From Symsagittifera roscoffensis (Eukaryota > Xenacoelomorpha > Acoela > Convolutidae), in assembly GCF_963678635.1 (NCBI RefSeq), contig NC_087062.1, positions 40,912,672 to 40,976,671 of the forward strand: a stretch of DNA of 64,000 nucleotides, given 5' to 3'. This document shows positions 24,206 through 34,141 of this stretch, in pieces; the first letter of the stretch is position 1; each line of letters begins with the position of its first letter. Made by a program: the position numbers and the translations under genes. Below the pieces are notes generated by a model. That model searched no databases. It had not been told where the DNA came from and was given only the letters and a program-made list of their open reading frames with translations.

Positions 24206-27200
24206 ATGCTGCCAAAAATGGCAGATGCCGCTGACTGTCTCTCTCCGACAGAATCGCTGCACTCAGTGTCCAGTTCTTCCGGCAGAACTGCCGTGGTGAA
24301 CAGACACTCGGAACCCAACTTCAGAAAATACCCTCCCCTCGCTGCCGGGTTGCCATTTCCATCTCCACCGCATGCCAATAGTAGTGAGTATGCGGATTCT
24401 ACGTTGGAAACAGTAAAGAGCAGATCGAGTAAGAAGACAACATCTAGTACCACTTCAGGTGAGAATTAGGCGGATAATTTGTTGTCTATTTTAGTTTTTT
24501 TAACGTACCTTGTAAACCTGATATGTGAATGATATAAAAAAAAATAGTCGAAATCATTTCCCCATTTACTTTCTGGTCAAGGATCGATTCGTGTAAATAT
24601 CCGCTTTCTTTAAAAATATATAGTTATAGCGTTCTTGGATTTAGCTGAAAGAGTTGTTTTACTTGTTTTAGTGATAGCCAATGCAACCAACAAAACGTTG
24701 GGCAAACTGACCCGGAAGCTCATAGACCAAATTAAGACAGACAAGATAAAAGAGAAGGAAAAAGAGGAGTCCCACAAGATAGAGACGTTCCTGGAACTGT
24801 TCAACCCAAATCTATCCACTGTAGGAAAGGCAGAGAAGTTCGATGGGACATTTGAGAAGAAAGAGGACGGCGAGCTGGTGATTGGCATCCGCAATAAGTT
24901 TGTGATAACATTTGTGACTTATAACATTTATCGAAAACGATGTTAACATTGAGAGTGATAGGACATAGGAAAAATTAACCATTTATATCTAGTAAAAATA
25001 AGCTAATCATCTCGTTTTTTTTTGATCGATTTTACTTTTTTAGACGTTAAGGTTTTCATGACCATTGTTTGGTAGGAAAGAGCGAACTGCTTACGTGTTT
25101 GGACCTCATGATGCAGTATACTACGTGTGGCAGACTATCATAGCCACGGCCTGTTTCTACAATTTAGTGATGATTGTAGCAAGAGCGGGTATCCAGGAGG
25201 TGCAGAAAAGCTTCAGGCCCCTCTGGTACAGTGTGGACTACATATGCGACTTCATCTACTTTCTGGACATGTTGGTGTCCTGCCGAACTGGTTAGTATTT
25301 ATCCTTGCGATAAACAAGGGTATCGCAACCGAAATTTCGAATTTTTTCCGATAAATAACCGGATGGCTCAATTTGTCACGATAGTCAAATTATTCCATGG
25401 TTTACCATCCATTTCACCATCCAAATGTGTTTACACTAGCGAGCGTACTGAATTAGTATGAACCTTATTTTTTTAAGCCGATCTCGCAAGTAAAAGGAGT
25501 CATTTGGTTTTTCTTGTGCTATAATCACGATCTGTAGCATTATGCGTGGCTAGTGTTTGCCCATTGTTAAGCATCCATGGCTGAGAGTTCAAGGCGTAAT
25601 ATTCTTACTGTTTAGATTACAGGTTCAAATCCGTCGAGTGGCAGAGTTTTTAAAAATAATTCCAGGCTTATTTGTACTTTTTCTTATTCCACTTTATATG
25701 GCTCTTTTTTGTGTTCTCGCTAGTGTTTGTGCAGCGCAGCTTCGCCTCTGTGTTTAACCGATGTAACTAAAATTTAGCTGGAAACTTGAAGAGTCGGCGA
25801 ATTGGTTACGTCTCAGCCTCAGTCGAAAGGTCGGATGTTCGAGGCCCACTCCACTCTGATCCGTGCTTGTTTCTTCAGGGAGAGTCAATATTACCCAGCC
25901 CAGAAAAATAGCCAAAAAAAAAACTGCTTGCTATCTTAACCAGGGGCACAACAACTCGCATGTTGGTCCTTTACCTCGTGGATAAATCGTCTTAGAATTG
26001 CAAAAAATTAAATGTTGGCCCTTTCTCTTGTGAATCAATTGTCTTAAAATTGGGAAAAAAGTTGTTTGTGTGGGCTTTTCTTCGATCCAAAGAACGGGTT
26101 GTCCGAAGCTCGTTTGCACCAAAATTTTTTATGCAAATCTAATTATGGCCGTCGGAGAAGTCAAAATTTTGATTTTTTGACCGTTTTTTGAAAAATTTTC
26201 TCGCGAACTACCCGGCCAAAGCTAGGTTTTTGGGTTCAATCGAAAGAACAGATTGGGTCAATCTCTTCTCTGTAAGCGGCTACGCCCAATTTTTTTAAAA
26301 CAAAAAATAATGATTCGCGGAAATGTCTGCTCTCTGATTTGTTTGGCCGTTTTTTGGTCTTTTCTCGATTACTATCCGGCCAAAACTGATATCATAGGTT
26401 TAATCGACCCAACGGGTTGTTAGACGCTCAACTTGGTATTTTGCTACGCCCAGTTTCTGCTAGAAAAAAAGTTATGGACTTTCAACAATTGAAAGTTTTG
26501 AAAATTGGACCGTTTTTTGGAAGTTTTCCTACTCGACTCTAAAATTACTTGCCAATTCTCAGATAGAGTGTTCAATCGAAAAAACACGGTTTTGGAAATT
26601 TTCCCTACTTTACCGGCCATGACATGCTTTTAGCAGAAAAAAAAACTTAATGGTTTTTGAGCTTTGACCATTTTAGAGAATTTTTTGAATTTTTTTAAGA
26701 ATTACCCCATCAAATCAGATGAAATTTTCAATTGAAAGAAGCGGTTGCGTGAATTTTTTCTCCAGAAGGTGCTGTTCCTTAATTTTTATACTCCCACGCT
26801 TTAGTTGAGAAACAACTAAGGTTTTGGGCAGTCTAAATTTTGAAATTACGCATTTCGTCCCGCATCAGTATAAAAAATTCAAAAAATATTAAATACTTGG
26901 CTTCAGCTGAGCCCTAGGTGTCTTTCATCGAGACATACGAAAGTTTTGTTTCACCTAGTTTTTTTCAAGATTTTTTAAAAAATTTTTGCGACTCCTGCTT
27001 TTTTATGAGTGTGTTGCATCGCAAGTGGTGCGAAGCTCCGCTTCGCCTCTTGAAAAATCGTTTAGGAGGTTTGCTGCATTTTTGGAAAAAGCATATGTTT
27101 CAATTTTTTCTAAGATTTCATGAGAAATGGAATTGAAAGTGTTATGTAATTTTTCTTGTCGACAATTTTTAAAGCAAACTTGTTTTTATTTTTCGTTTAC

Positions 27201-30200
27201 CTCGTATAAAAATTGCTGAACAGATCATCTTTTTATTATAAATGAATCAAAAGGTCAATTTGTCTGATAATCAACGTTTCTAAAGAAATACAGTATTCTT
27301 CCTGTATCTGAAATAATTCGCCTTGAATGTTAAACTAGCTCTTGAATGTTGCGTTTATGTTTTTTTCTTAAAACTTTTTTAGGCTTTGAGAAATGGTTTT
27401 CTGTTGCAAGTACGCAGATCCGCATCGTGTGTTGAAAGCCGCAAGCGACAAAAGCGATTGCTGAGTTTTTTTGAAAATGAATATGATTTTAAGAAATATG
27501 CACATAAGAGGGAATTGTTTTGAAAACAAATCAATCGCTAATTTTGATGACGTTTTTACTGCATAGACTTACATTTAAGCTATTAAATAAATGGCACTTG
27601 AAAGATTTTTGATGATACGAATAATGAGTCCTTTGATCGTATACGGCACTTCAGTTTTTGTGTTAGTGGTTGCAGCATTTTTTTACAGCTTTCATGCTTA
27701 AATTTTAGGCTATTTCCTGGAGGGTTTGACAGTGGCTGAACCGAAGCTACTGCTGCAGAGGTACATCCGCAGCTTCCGTTTCAAGATAGATATGGTATCC
27801 ATCCTGCCCTATGACGTGTTCTACGCCATTCCTCTCTACTCCTTCGAAATATCCCAGGAGAGGGTCGGAAGGCCATTTGTCGTCAGGGTACGTAACTGAT
27901 AAAATTTTCTTAAATAATAAGCTTGCTTGAAGATTTGTGAGAAGAATCGTTCAATGGATAAAGTCTAGTTGCCGATTAAAAGCACAGCGTTTGGGTTCAA
28001 ATTGGGTTTCCAAGCTAATAACTCCGCGTTTTCAACTCCTTTTTTTTAACCCCCTCTCATATAACCCCAGAATTAGATGACCCCGCAACAATTGTTTCCA
28101 AATCAATTAACCCTTTTTTGATACCAGTTGTTCGAATCAAAGTGAAACTTACTTGGGAGGAATTCGGAACCATAGCTTCGGTAAAAATCAAAGCTTTAAT
28201 TGCAAAAACTTTTACGAAGCATAACGAAATAACATACAAGCTGCTAAATACGTTTAGATTTGAACAGAAATGACCTTGCCGATAGTCTAGACTTTGATAT
28301 GAATTTGAAAACTTATCCAATCGGCATGATTCAAATTATTAACCAGAAATGATTAGATTTCCCCAAAATTGAACTCGATCTTGAAAATAATCTTGCTAAT
28401 AATGGATTAATTGTCTGAATTTAAATGAATTATGAATGAAAACTGGTTGTGACCAAAAGTTTGATCGATCTAATCTTAAGTTTTTTTCAAATGCAAATCA
28501 TTTTAAAGTAAAACTAAACTAATTTTTCGAACCATCTAAAGTTGAAATTTTTTTGAACTGTCGGCATACAACGCAATGTCAGATGGATTTGCCAGCCCTT
28601 AGTCTCAACCTAGCGTCCCACCAAAGGGTCGATTAGATTTCTAGAGGCAGCATTTTTCAAATGCAAGTCAAGCCAATGCGTTTTTTAAGTCTCCGGGAGG
28701 CTGCAAGGAGACGTCTTTTCTCAAAAATTGACGAACAACTTTTTTTGTATATATTTTTAAAATATATACAAAGAACAAATGAAGCAATGTTAAGCTTAAG
28801 TTCGCCATAGCGCGAAAGAAATCTAAATCAGTTTTTTCTTCATAAACATGCGTAATTTTCTGCACTGTTTCGTTTAGGACTCGGTACTTTTTCTTTTTTT
28901 TTGTGTTTTTGTGCCCTTTCGAGGCGTCAAAGAAACTAAGTTTTTGAAGGAAGGCGTCTTTTTGCAAGTTTGCAATTACTTTCCAAATACTAGAGTGTGA
29001 ACCACTAAAGTATGACTGTATGCCAGCCCTACACGGCATTTGGTGTTCTCGCCAACCGGATGTTGCCGCATTTTTTTTGGTTCTATAGAGACGGGGGGAA
29101 TAGGACTTCTCGGTTCGGGACTAGACTTTCTTGTAGTTAGATTCAAAATAAGAGCAGAGCTCGTCAACTTTTGCTGTTTTTTCCGACTTTTTCATGACGA
29201 TCGCATACTATTTGAATTTCCTCGACTGTTTTACCATGGTATGTTTTTTCCGTTTTATTTGGTAAGAAGGCATATATGCAAGCGGGGGATTTTCCTGAAA
29301 GACATGTATGAAATAAAGTTGATTAAACTAATTAGGAGTAACATTGAAAGTTCCGTCAGTCAATCAAAAGTTAGACTTTTTGAGCGCACGAAGTATTTCT
29401 GGGTCGCCGAATAAACTAATCCTTTCTAGATCTTTTTGTCCTTGGTGAAATCTTAAAAAGTTCGCAAATAGCTCTGCTATTTCGAAATTTCTTGTTGCTG
29501 GGGAGACTGGTAAAACCTGTTCTCGTTGCTTGCGCATGGGTTGTGCAGTTCGAACTAAATTTTCTTCAGTTGGTAGGGTTAATTGAGTGGCAACATTGTC
29601 TGTTATGGGCTGAATTGTTGTGGCGACTGCCACGGTCGGGTAATTACTCTCACTCAGATCCTTGATGTTTTACAAAACAGGTTTTCCCGTAGATATGTCG
29701 TGATTATGCTCACCCCTCGATTGAATAAAATTATCGCCAGCCCTAGCTGCTGTTGCTGGGCATTTATGAGTCTAGTGTTTTGAGCAGTTTCAGTTGGTAC
29801 TGGTATTGTTCTTACGCTTAAGATAATACTCGTGGCCTGATATCACTAATATTTGTTTGTCCTTGGTCGATAAAGTAAAATGGAAAGACGCATCAAACTT
29901 TATAGCTCATAAAATGGTAAAATAAGTGTAAGGCTGTATGTTTTTATCTATAGTTTCAAATTTCTTGTTGATTTCAATTAGCACCATGCAGGTTATTTCT
30001 GTTTGAAATGCGTGAGTGAGGTATTATTTCTAACTAATCGAAATGCAATTATTTTTGAGATTGAGACTGGCTTTTCAGTCCTCAATTAGTACACTTAATT
30101 GGAATGCTCCGGTACTTATAAATAGGACTTAATTTGAAACAAATTATCGGTATTAAAATGGGGGGTTATAAAGTAGAGGATGTAAAATTTGGGGGTTATG

Positions 30201-33200
30201 TGGGGTTAAAGAGTGGGACACCAAGAAATTGAGTTTGCTTAATTTTGAAACCTCAACAGCTTACGGGCGCCTTCCCATTTTGTCTAGTGGTAGACCGCGT
30301 GCCTTGGTATCTTAAGGTCTGGGTCGGAATCTGGGGAACTTATTTTTTCCTCGATATGTATGGAACTTTAAAGTTTCAAGGAAAAATTGAATCGTCGGTT
30401 TTTTTTTAAATTTCTTCTTTAATTTTAGGCTTGATTTCCAAAGCATGGATATTTCTGATTCAAGTAGTTCTTAATAATTAACAGTCGTTTTGCAATTTAT
30501 ATATTCGCCAAGTATGATTTTGTATAATTTCTTTTTTTAATTTTTTTTATGTTTAAATGGTTTCGGCTTACAGCGGCTTTTTATACTGCGTCTTTAGAAT
30601 TACAAATGTAGATGTTTTGCTTTTGTGTGTTTCAGGAGGGGTGGGGAGGTAAAAACTTGAAGTTACAAATCTTAATTGTACAATTTTTTGTCATCTTTCT
30701 TATTTTCGGGTCAATGGGGTTCGGCTTTAAGTGCTGTCGGGTTAAATGGTAAGATTCCGATTGCTTATTAGCGATAAGATTCTGAATGCTTATTAACGCT
30801 GGTTATTGTGCTTCTCGACATGTTTTCCTCAAATTTAACATTATTGGAGAGAAAATATTAGTATAGAAAAAATACGAGAGAAAATAATAATAGAGAGAAA
30901 GTTTTTGTAGTTTTTTTTTTATGTCACAGTTTCTATTCGCTATTTTGCTATGCCATGTTTGGATTGTATCGGAAGTATTGAACGCTACGATTTGACTCTA
31001 CATTTAGAAATTTGAAGTCAAAAATTCGTTTTTGGTTTTGAAAGTTCTGACTGTACATTTAACATTTTAAGATAACGCAGTGAGTTTTGAACTTGCATTG
31101 CAGACAAAAGGTCGAAATTTGAAATACAATAAAACTGAACCATTGGAAATTATTTTGGTCTAGGGATACGATATGCCCATTTGGCGTAACAACCGGCTCC
31201 TTAGATGCTACAAATTGATTGAGTTCTTCGAAGCTACGGAGAAGCGAGTGAATGCTCCTAATGCATTCCGAATGTTGAATCTCCTTTTCTACATCACAGT
31301 CATCATCCACTGGAATGCATGCTACTACTACGGAATCTCCGACATGTGTGTGCTCGGAAGCACCCGGTGGGTCTACGGAGGATTCGACACATACTCAGTT
31401 CTGAGAGACATGATCAATTCAGGGAACACTTTTATCAGAGACTACAATGAAAGTTTACCAAGGGCGGAAGCGTCTGGATTTCGTTTCACACCTTGTTCAT
31501 TGGACGTGCCTGAACAAAACGTAACTTGTGTGTACCCTCCGTATTACCTGCTGAACATGACAGATGTTCATGAGGTGTATGACAAAGTGGGCATCACATT
31601 GGAGTGTAAACCGAGTGGAATTACGTATCAGTTCAGGTTCAAGGAGCATCCGGATATTATATGGGAGACGTATGAGTATGCGAACAGGTGTTCTCTGTAT
31701 TATAAGTACGTGTACTGCATGTTCTGGTCTGCACTGACCTTGACAACTATAGGAGAGACTCCTTTGCCCTATACGGATCTGGAGTACTTCTTCATGATTG
31801 TGGTAAGTTCTTTGGGAGTTCATAGATTCATTAATCTTGCACCAAAACTTAGTCACTAATGAACCAGGTGCGGATCTAGGATTTTCCTGAGGGGGGCGGA
31901 TTTTCAAAAAAGTTTCGAAAATTTTGTCGACTTTTTTTTTAAGGTCGACTAAATTGATTTTCCGAGCTCTCCCAAAGCACTACAGAGACCCTGTTTTGGC
32001 CAAAATTTCTGCGCCGCAGGCAAAATTTTGAAAAAAAACAGGCCGAAAAAGGCGTTTTTAGGCACTTTTTGGAAAATTTTGACCAACGTTGACATTGTTC
32101 GGTGTATTTTAATGTAGTCTCGCCAGGCAACGAGACTTCTGAACTTTGTTTCAGGACTTTCTGATAGGAGTGGTCATATTCGCCACAATCGTGGGTAACG
32201 TTGGGAGCATGATAGCAGATTTGAATGCGAAGTCAATTGCATTCCAGCGCAAGACGGACATGGTGAAGGTATTCATGACATGCCAAGGAGTGTCATCTGA
32301 ACTGCAGGGCAAAGTGATCAAATGGTTCGACTATTTGAAGCGAAATGATAGGTCTCTGGATGAAGATAATGTGCTGATTTGTTTAGCGCCTCGTTTGAGA
32401 GCGGAAATAGCGGTGCATATTCATTTAGGTAGGTCTTGAGTTCTGGGAAAAGGAGAAAGTTTTTGTTTACTCATGGTGTATATTTTTCTCCCCTAGAAAG
32501 GCTAGTAGATTAAAAACTATGATTTGGAAATTTATTTGTTCTGTAATATTTGGATGTTGATGTGACTTTTTTGTTACTGTCCAAAAAATAAACTTCCTTT
32601 TCAGCTACCTTGAAGAAGGTTTCGCTGTTCTCTGAATTCGAGGTGGGTCTGATGATCGAAATATTACTGCGGCTGAAGCCAGAAGTCTACAGTCCGGGAG
32701 ACTTCATTTGCAAGAAGGGAGACATAGGAAGAAAGATGTACATTGTCAAACAGGGCACACTCAATGTCGTGGCGGACGATTTTGTCACTGTTTTAGGTTA
32801 GGCACAATTCAAGTGAAACTGTCATGTGTCTGTTTTAAATGGTAATGTCCAAAGTTCTTCAGATAAATTGTGGAAAAATTGATTGAAATTATCATAAAAT
32901 TATCAATCCTACGGATTTCCAGGACTCGAAGTGGTGCAACATTCGTTCCAAAATAGTCTTCGAATGTTCGCCAAAAACACAAGTCGAAATTTTGAGCATT
33001 CAGTATTTATTGGGTTGTTCAGTATTCATGAGAAAAAATTGAAGATTTTCCAATTTTCATGCAGAATATTTTGTGTGCTCACTTGATCTTCAGTAAGTAT
33101 TGATTTCTTGGTAACCACGTTTCCGGCAGTGCATAAAACACGCTCATACGAGGTATTCGAGAAACAACTCAATAACAAGCTGGTCAAATAATACCGAATA

Positions 33201-33804
33201 TTCGCGAGAGCCTTCGAAGTTTTCCTCGGAAGTTTTCCTCGAACGAACGTTCGAACATTCGGTTGCACCACTAGTACTTATACATAATCGAATGGAAGAT
33301 TTTTTATGATAAATGAACTTGAAGCAGGTTGTGGGCTTGGCGAAATTGAATACAAAACCTTGGATGACGTTTTTGATATATCTTTTAGGAACGCTGGCTA
33401 ACGGGCATTACTTTGGAGAAATCAGTGTATTGGACATTCCTGGAAATAGAAATGGCAACAAACGCACAGCTAATGTTCAAAGTGTGGCTTTCACAGAATT
33501 ATTCTCGCTCTCCAAAGATGACATCATGGAAGCTCTGCACGACTACCCGCAAGCTAAAGCTGCCATTTATGAAAAGGGAAAATCCCTGCTGGCCAATGAC
33601 GATTTGTACAACCCAGAACTGGACAATGAGAAGCTAGACCTGGAAGGGGAGGCGGATGAAAGGCTAAAAGGCGTGGAACAGAACTACGCATTGTTAGCCA
33701 GTCGTTATGCCAAACTGTATGATGAAGTTAAAGACATGCATCAGATTCTAATTGACAAGATCAGTATGTTGCCACATGCCGAAGCTAGTGGTGCGGATAT
33801 TTAG
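24206..33804 (+). CDS. CNGA: Cyclic-nucleotide-gated channel, alpha subunit (8 exons)
   Basis: Plasma-membrane cation channel opened by cGMP or cAMP, used in sensory transduction. Exons: 24206-24458, 24672-24897, 25076-25290, 27709-27887, 31164-31802, 32155-32428, 32605-32796 and 33389-33804. All sites are GT-AG and the phases agree, giving 797 residues. An in-frame TAA shortly upstream supports the start. The N-terminus is Ser-rich, then Lys/Glu-rich. S1 begins near residue 165 ([11 protein letters not shown]), with S2-S3 ending in [10 protein letters not shown]. Exon 5 has the S4-S5 region ([13 protein letters not shown]) and S5 ([10 protein letters not shown]). The pore TIGETP (residues 486-491) contains the glutamate typical of alpha subunits. 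S6 is [16 protein letters not shown]. The C-linker, the cyclic-nucleotide-binding domain ([30 protein letters not shown] with the Arg-Thr ligand contacts) and a C-terminal leucine zipper follow. Odd feature: the S5-pore turret carries about 93 extra residues with four cysteines and three N-glycosylation sequons. Confidence 0.93.
25550..25757 (+). repeat. S1 SINE-like module in CNGA intron 3
   Basis: Best-preserved S1 copy. A-box region TGGCTGAGAGTTCAAGGC (25578-25595), B box GGTTCAAATCC (25622-25632), then a ~90-bp spacer and the terminal CTCGCTAGTGTTTGTGC plus CGCAGCTTCGCCTCTGTG. The A box and the long variable region resemble Ser/Leu tRNAs. An S3-like palindrome remnant lies upstream at 25308 (CCTTGCGATAAACAAGGG). 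Confidence 0.7.
25793..25870 (+). repeat. Second tRNA-like head
   Basis: AGTCGGCGAATTGGTTACGT, CTCAGCCTCAG and GGATGTTCGAGGCCCACT have the order of a tRNA A box, anticodon arm and B box. It cannot form a full acceptor stem by eye, so I treat it as a SINE head or tRNA relic and not a tRNA gene. Confidence 0.45.
26100..26925 (+). repeat. Family B tandem repeat in CNGA intron 3
   Basis: Degenerate monomers of about 145-150 bp. Each has CTACCCGGCCAAA, GGGTTCAATCGAAAGAACAG, AAGCGGCTACGCCCAATTTT and GACCGTTTTTTGAAAA. Partial or full copies are also at 38150-38900 and 43690-44960, always in this orientation. All three end in a shared tail containing GAGCCCTAGGTGTC or a close variant. Confidence 0.75.
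27013..27052 (+). repeat. Dispersed hairpin repeat copy in CNGA intron 3
   Basis: Perfect inverted repeat GCGAAGC-TCC-GCTTCGC at 27030-27046, preceded by GCATCGCAAGTGGT and followed by CTCTTG. Sequence from here to 27708 shows nothing else that I recognise. Confidence 0.75.
28046..30224 (-). mobile_element. MULE-like DNA transposon remnant in CNGA intron 4
   Basis: Candidate terminal inverted repeats: TTTAACCCCCTCTCATATAA followed by CCCC at the left, and on the opposite strand TTTAACCCCACATAACCCCC at the right. Between them a minus-strand transposase relic (28791-29633) is readable. The boundaries are tentative, because the inverted repeats are imperfect and I could not confirm the 9-bp target duplication typical of MULEs. 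A tRNA-like B box (GGGTTCAAATTGG, near 27993) sits just outside the left end. Confidence 0.5.
28791..29633 (-). pseudogene. MULE-type transposase relic
   Basis: Reading the minus strand from 29633, one frame ends in [19 protein letters not shown], then TGA (29364-29366), then continues in the same frame with [11 protein letters not shown], a TAG (29328-29330) and [15 protein letters not shown]. This is the first part of the MULE catalytic core: the 'FG...L..L..S..W..DGTF' pattern with its first catalytic Asp. Further on, a minus frame (28997-28791) reads [14 protein letters not shown]...KKKKKYR...[13 protein letters not shown], which resembles the C-terminal region of animal MULE transposases. 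Two stops and frame changes show that it is dead. It is an intronic passenger and not part of the channel. Confidence 0.7.
30268..30830 (+). repeat. S2 SINE in CNGA intron 4
   Basis: GCCTTCCCATTTTGTCTAGT, then GGTAGACCGCGTGCCTT and a B-box-like GGGTCGGAATC (about 30321). The 3' part contains TTTCGGGTCAATGGGGTTCG and AACGCTGGTTATTGTGCTTC, followed by TCGACATG. That 3' part matches sequence kept only in the third unit of the triplication (around 50740), so it defines the ancestral S2 tail. Nothing is recognised between 30831 and 31163. Confidence 0.6.
31870..32125 (+). repeat. Dispersed repeat pair, copy in CNGA intron 5
   Basis: Begins near GTGCGGATCTAGGATTTTCC. Landmarks ACTAAATTGATTTTCC, ACCCTGTTTTGGCCAAAA, GCGCCGCAGGCAAA and GGAAAATTTTGACCAA are shared, in order and orientation, with 47290-47490 in the SHB-LARP6 spacer. 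The element type is not recognised, and no inverted ends are seen. Confidence 0.6.
32930..33272 (-). mobile_element. hAT transposon deletion derivative in CNGA intron 7
   Basis: A 343-bp element bounded by AGTGGTGCAAC (32930-32940) and its exact reverse complement GTTGCACCACT (33262-33272). The subterminal regions are rich in TTCGAA/GTTCG. On the minus strand it still encodes a piece of the hAT C-terminal dimerisation domain ([16 protein letters not shown], then LHENW), within 33026-33271. The rest of the transposase is missing, so this is an internally deleted, non-autonomous copy. The 8-bp flanks do not match, so the target duplication has decayed or my ends are off by a base or two. Confidence 0.8.
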
Positions 33805-34141
33805 TCATTAAATTGATTAAAAGAGTTACTTTTGTTTTCTTTCTGCAGACAATTTCTGTCCGTCTGCTTAACGTTGTATTGCTGAGTTTCATGCGATCCA
33901 TTATTTAACCAATAATCATTGAGTGTTTCTTGAGTCTTTCTTGAGTAAAATAACAAGACTAATCGTATTTATTTATTTGGCCGATATACTAATTCAATTC
34001 AAACATGTCTTGGAATTCAGTGTCGACAGAAGATAGGTTTGTCAGAGTTTTTGGGTCGAAAACAATTGATTTAGTTTACATTTAGTTTAGTAGCACAGAT
34101 CCTGTCTGGTATTCGACATGTTTTTCAGATCGGTATACAAA

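Noticed and set aside
24031-24234. 67-codon frame upstream of CNGA
   Set aside because: It overlaps the CNGA first exon in another frame and shows no family resemblance.
25793-25870. Functional tRNA gene
   Set aside because: A- and B-box-like stretches are present, but no paired acceptor stem or convincing anticodon arm could be drawn.
29040-29414. 124-codon plus-strand frame in CNGA intron 4
   Set aside because: It is the antisense shadow of the minus-strand MULE transposase relic.
31386-31713. Turret insert of the CNG channel as an unrecognised intron
   Set aside because: The segment has coding-like composition, conserved-looking cysteines and sequons, and no suitable GT...AG pair at its edges.
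34118-34141. Earlier ATG for the SHB adaptor
   Set aside because: It lies before a TTTTTCAG acceptor-like site and adds only eight residues, of which MFFR comes from the pyrimidine tract.
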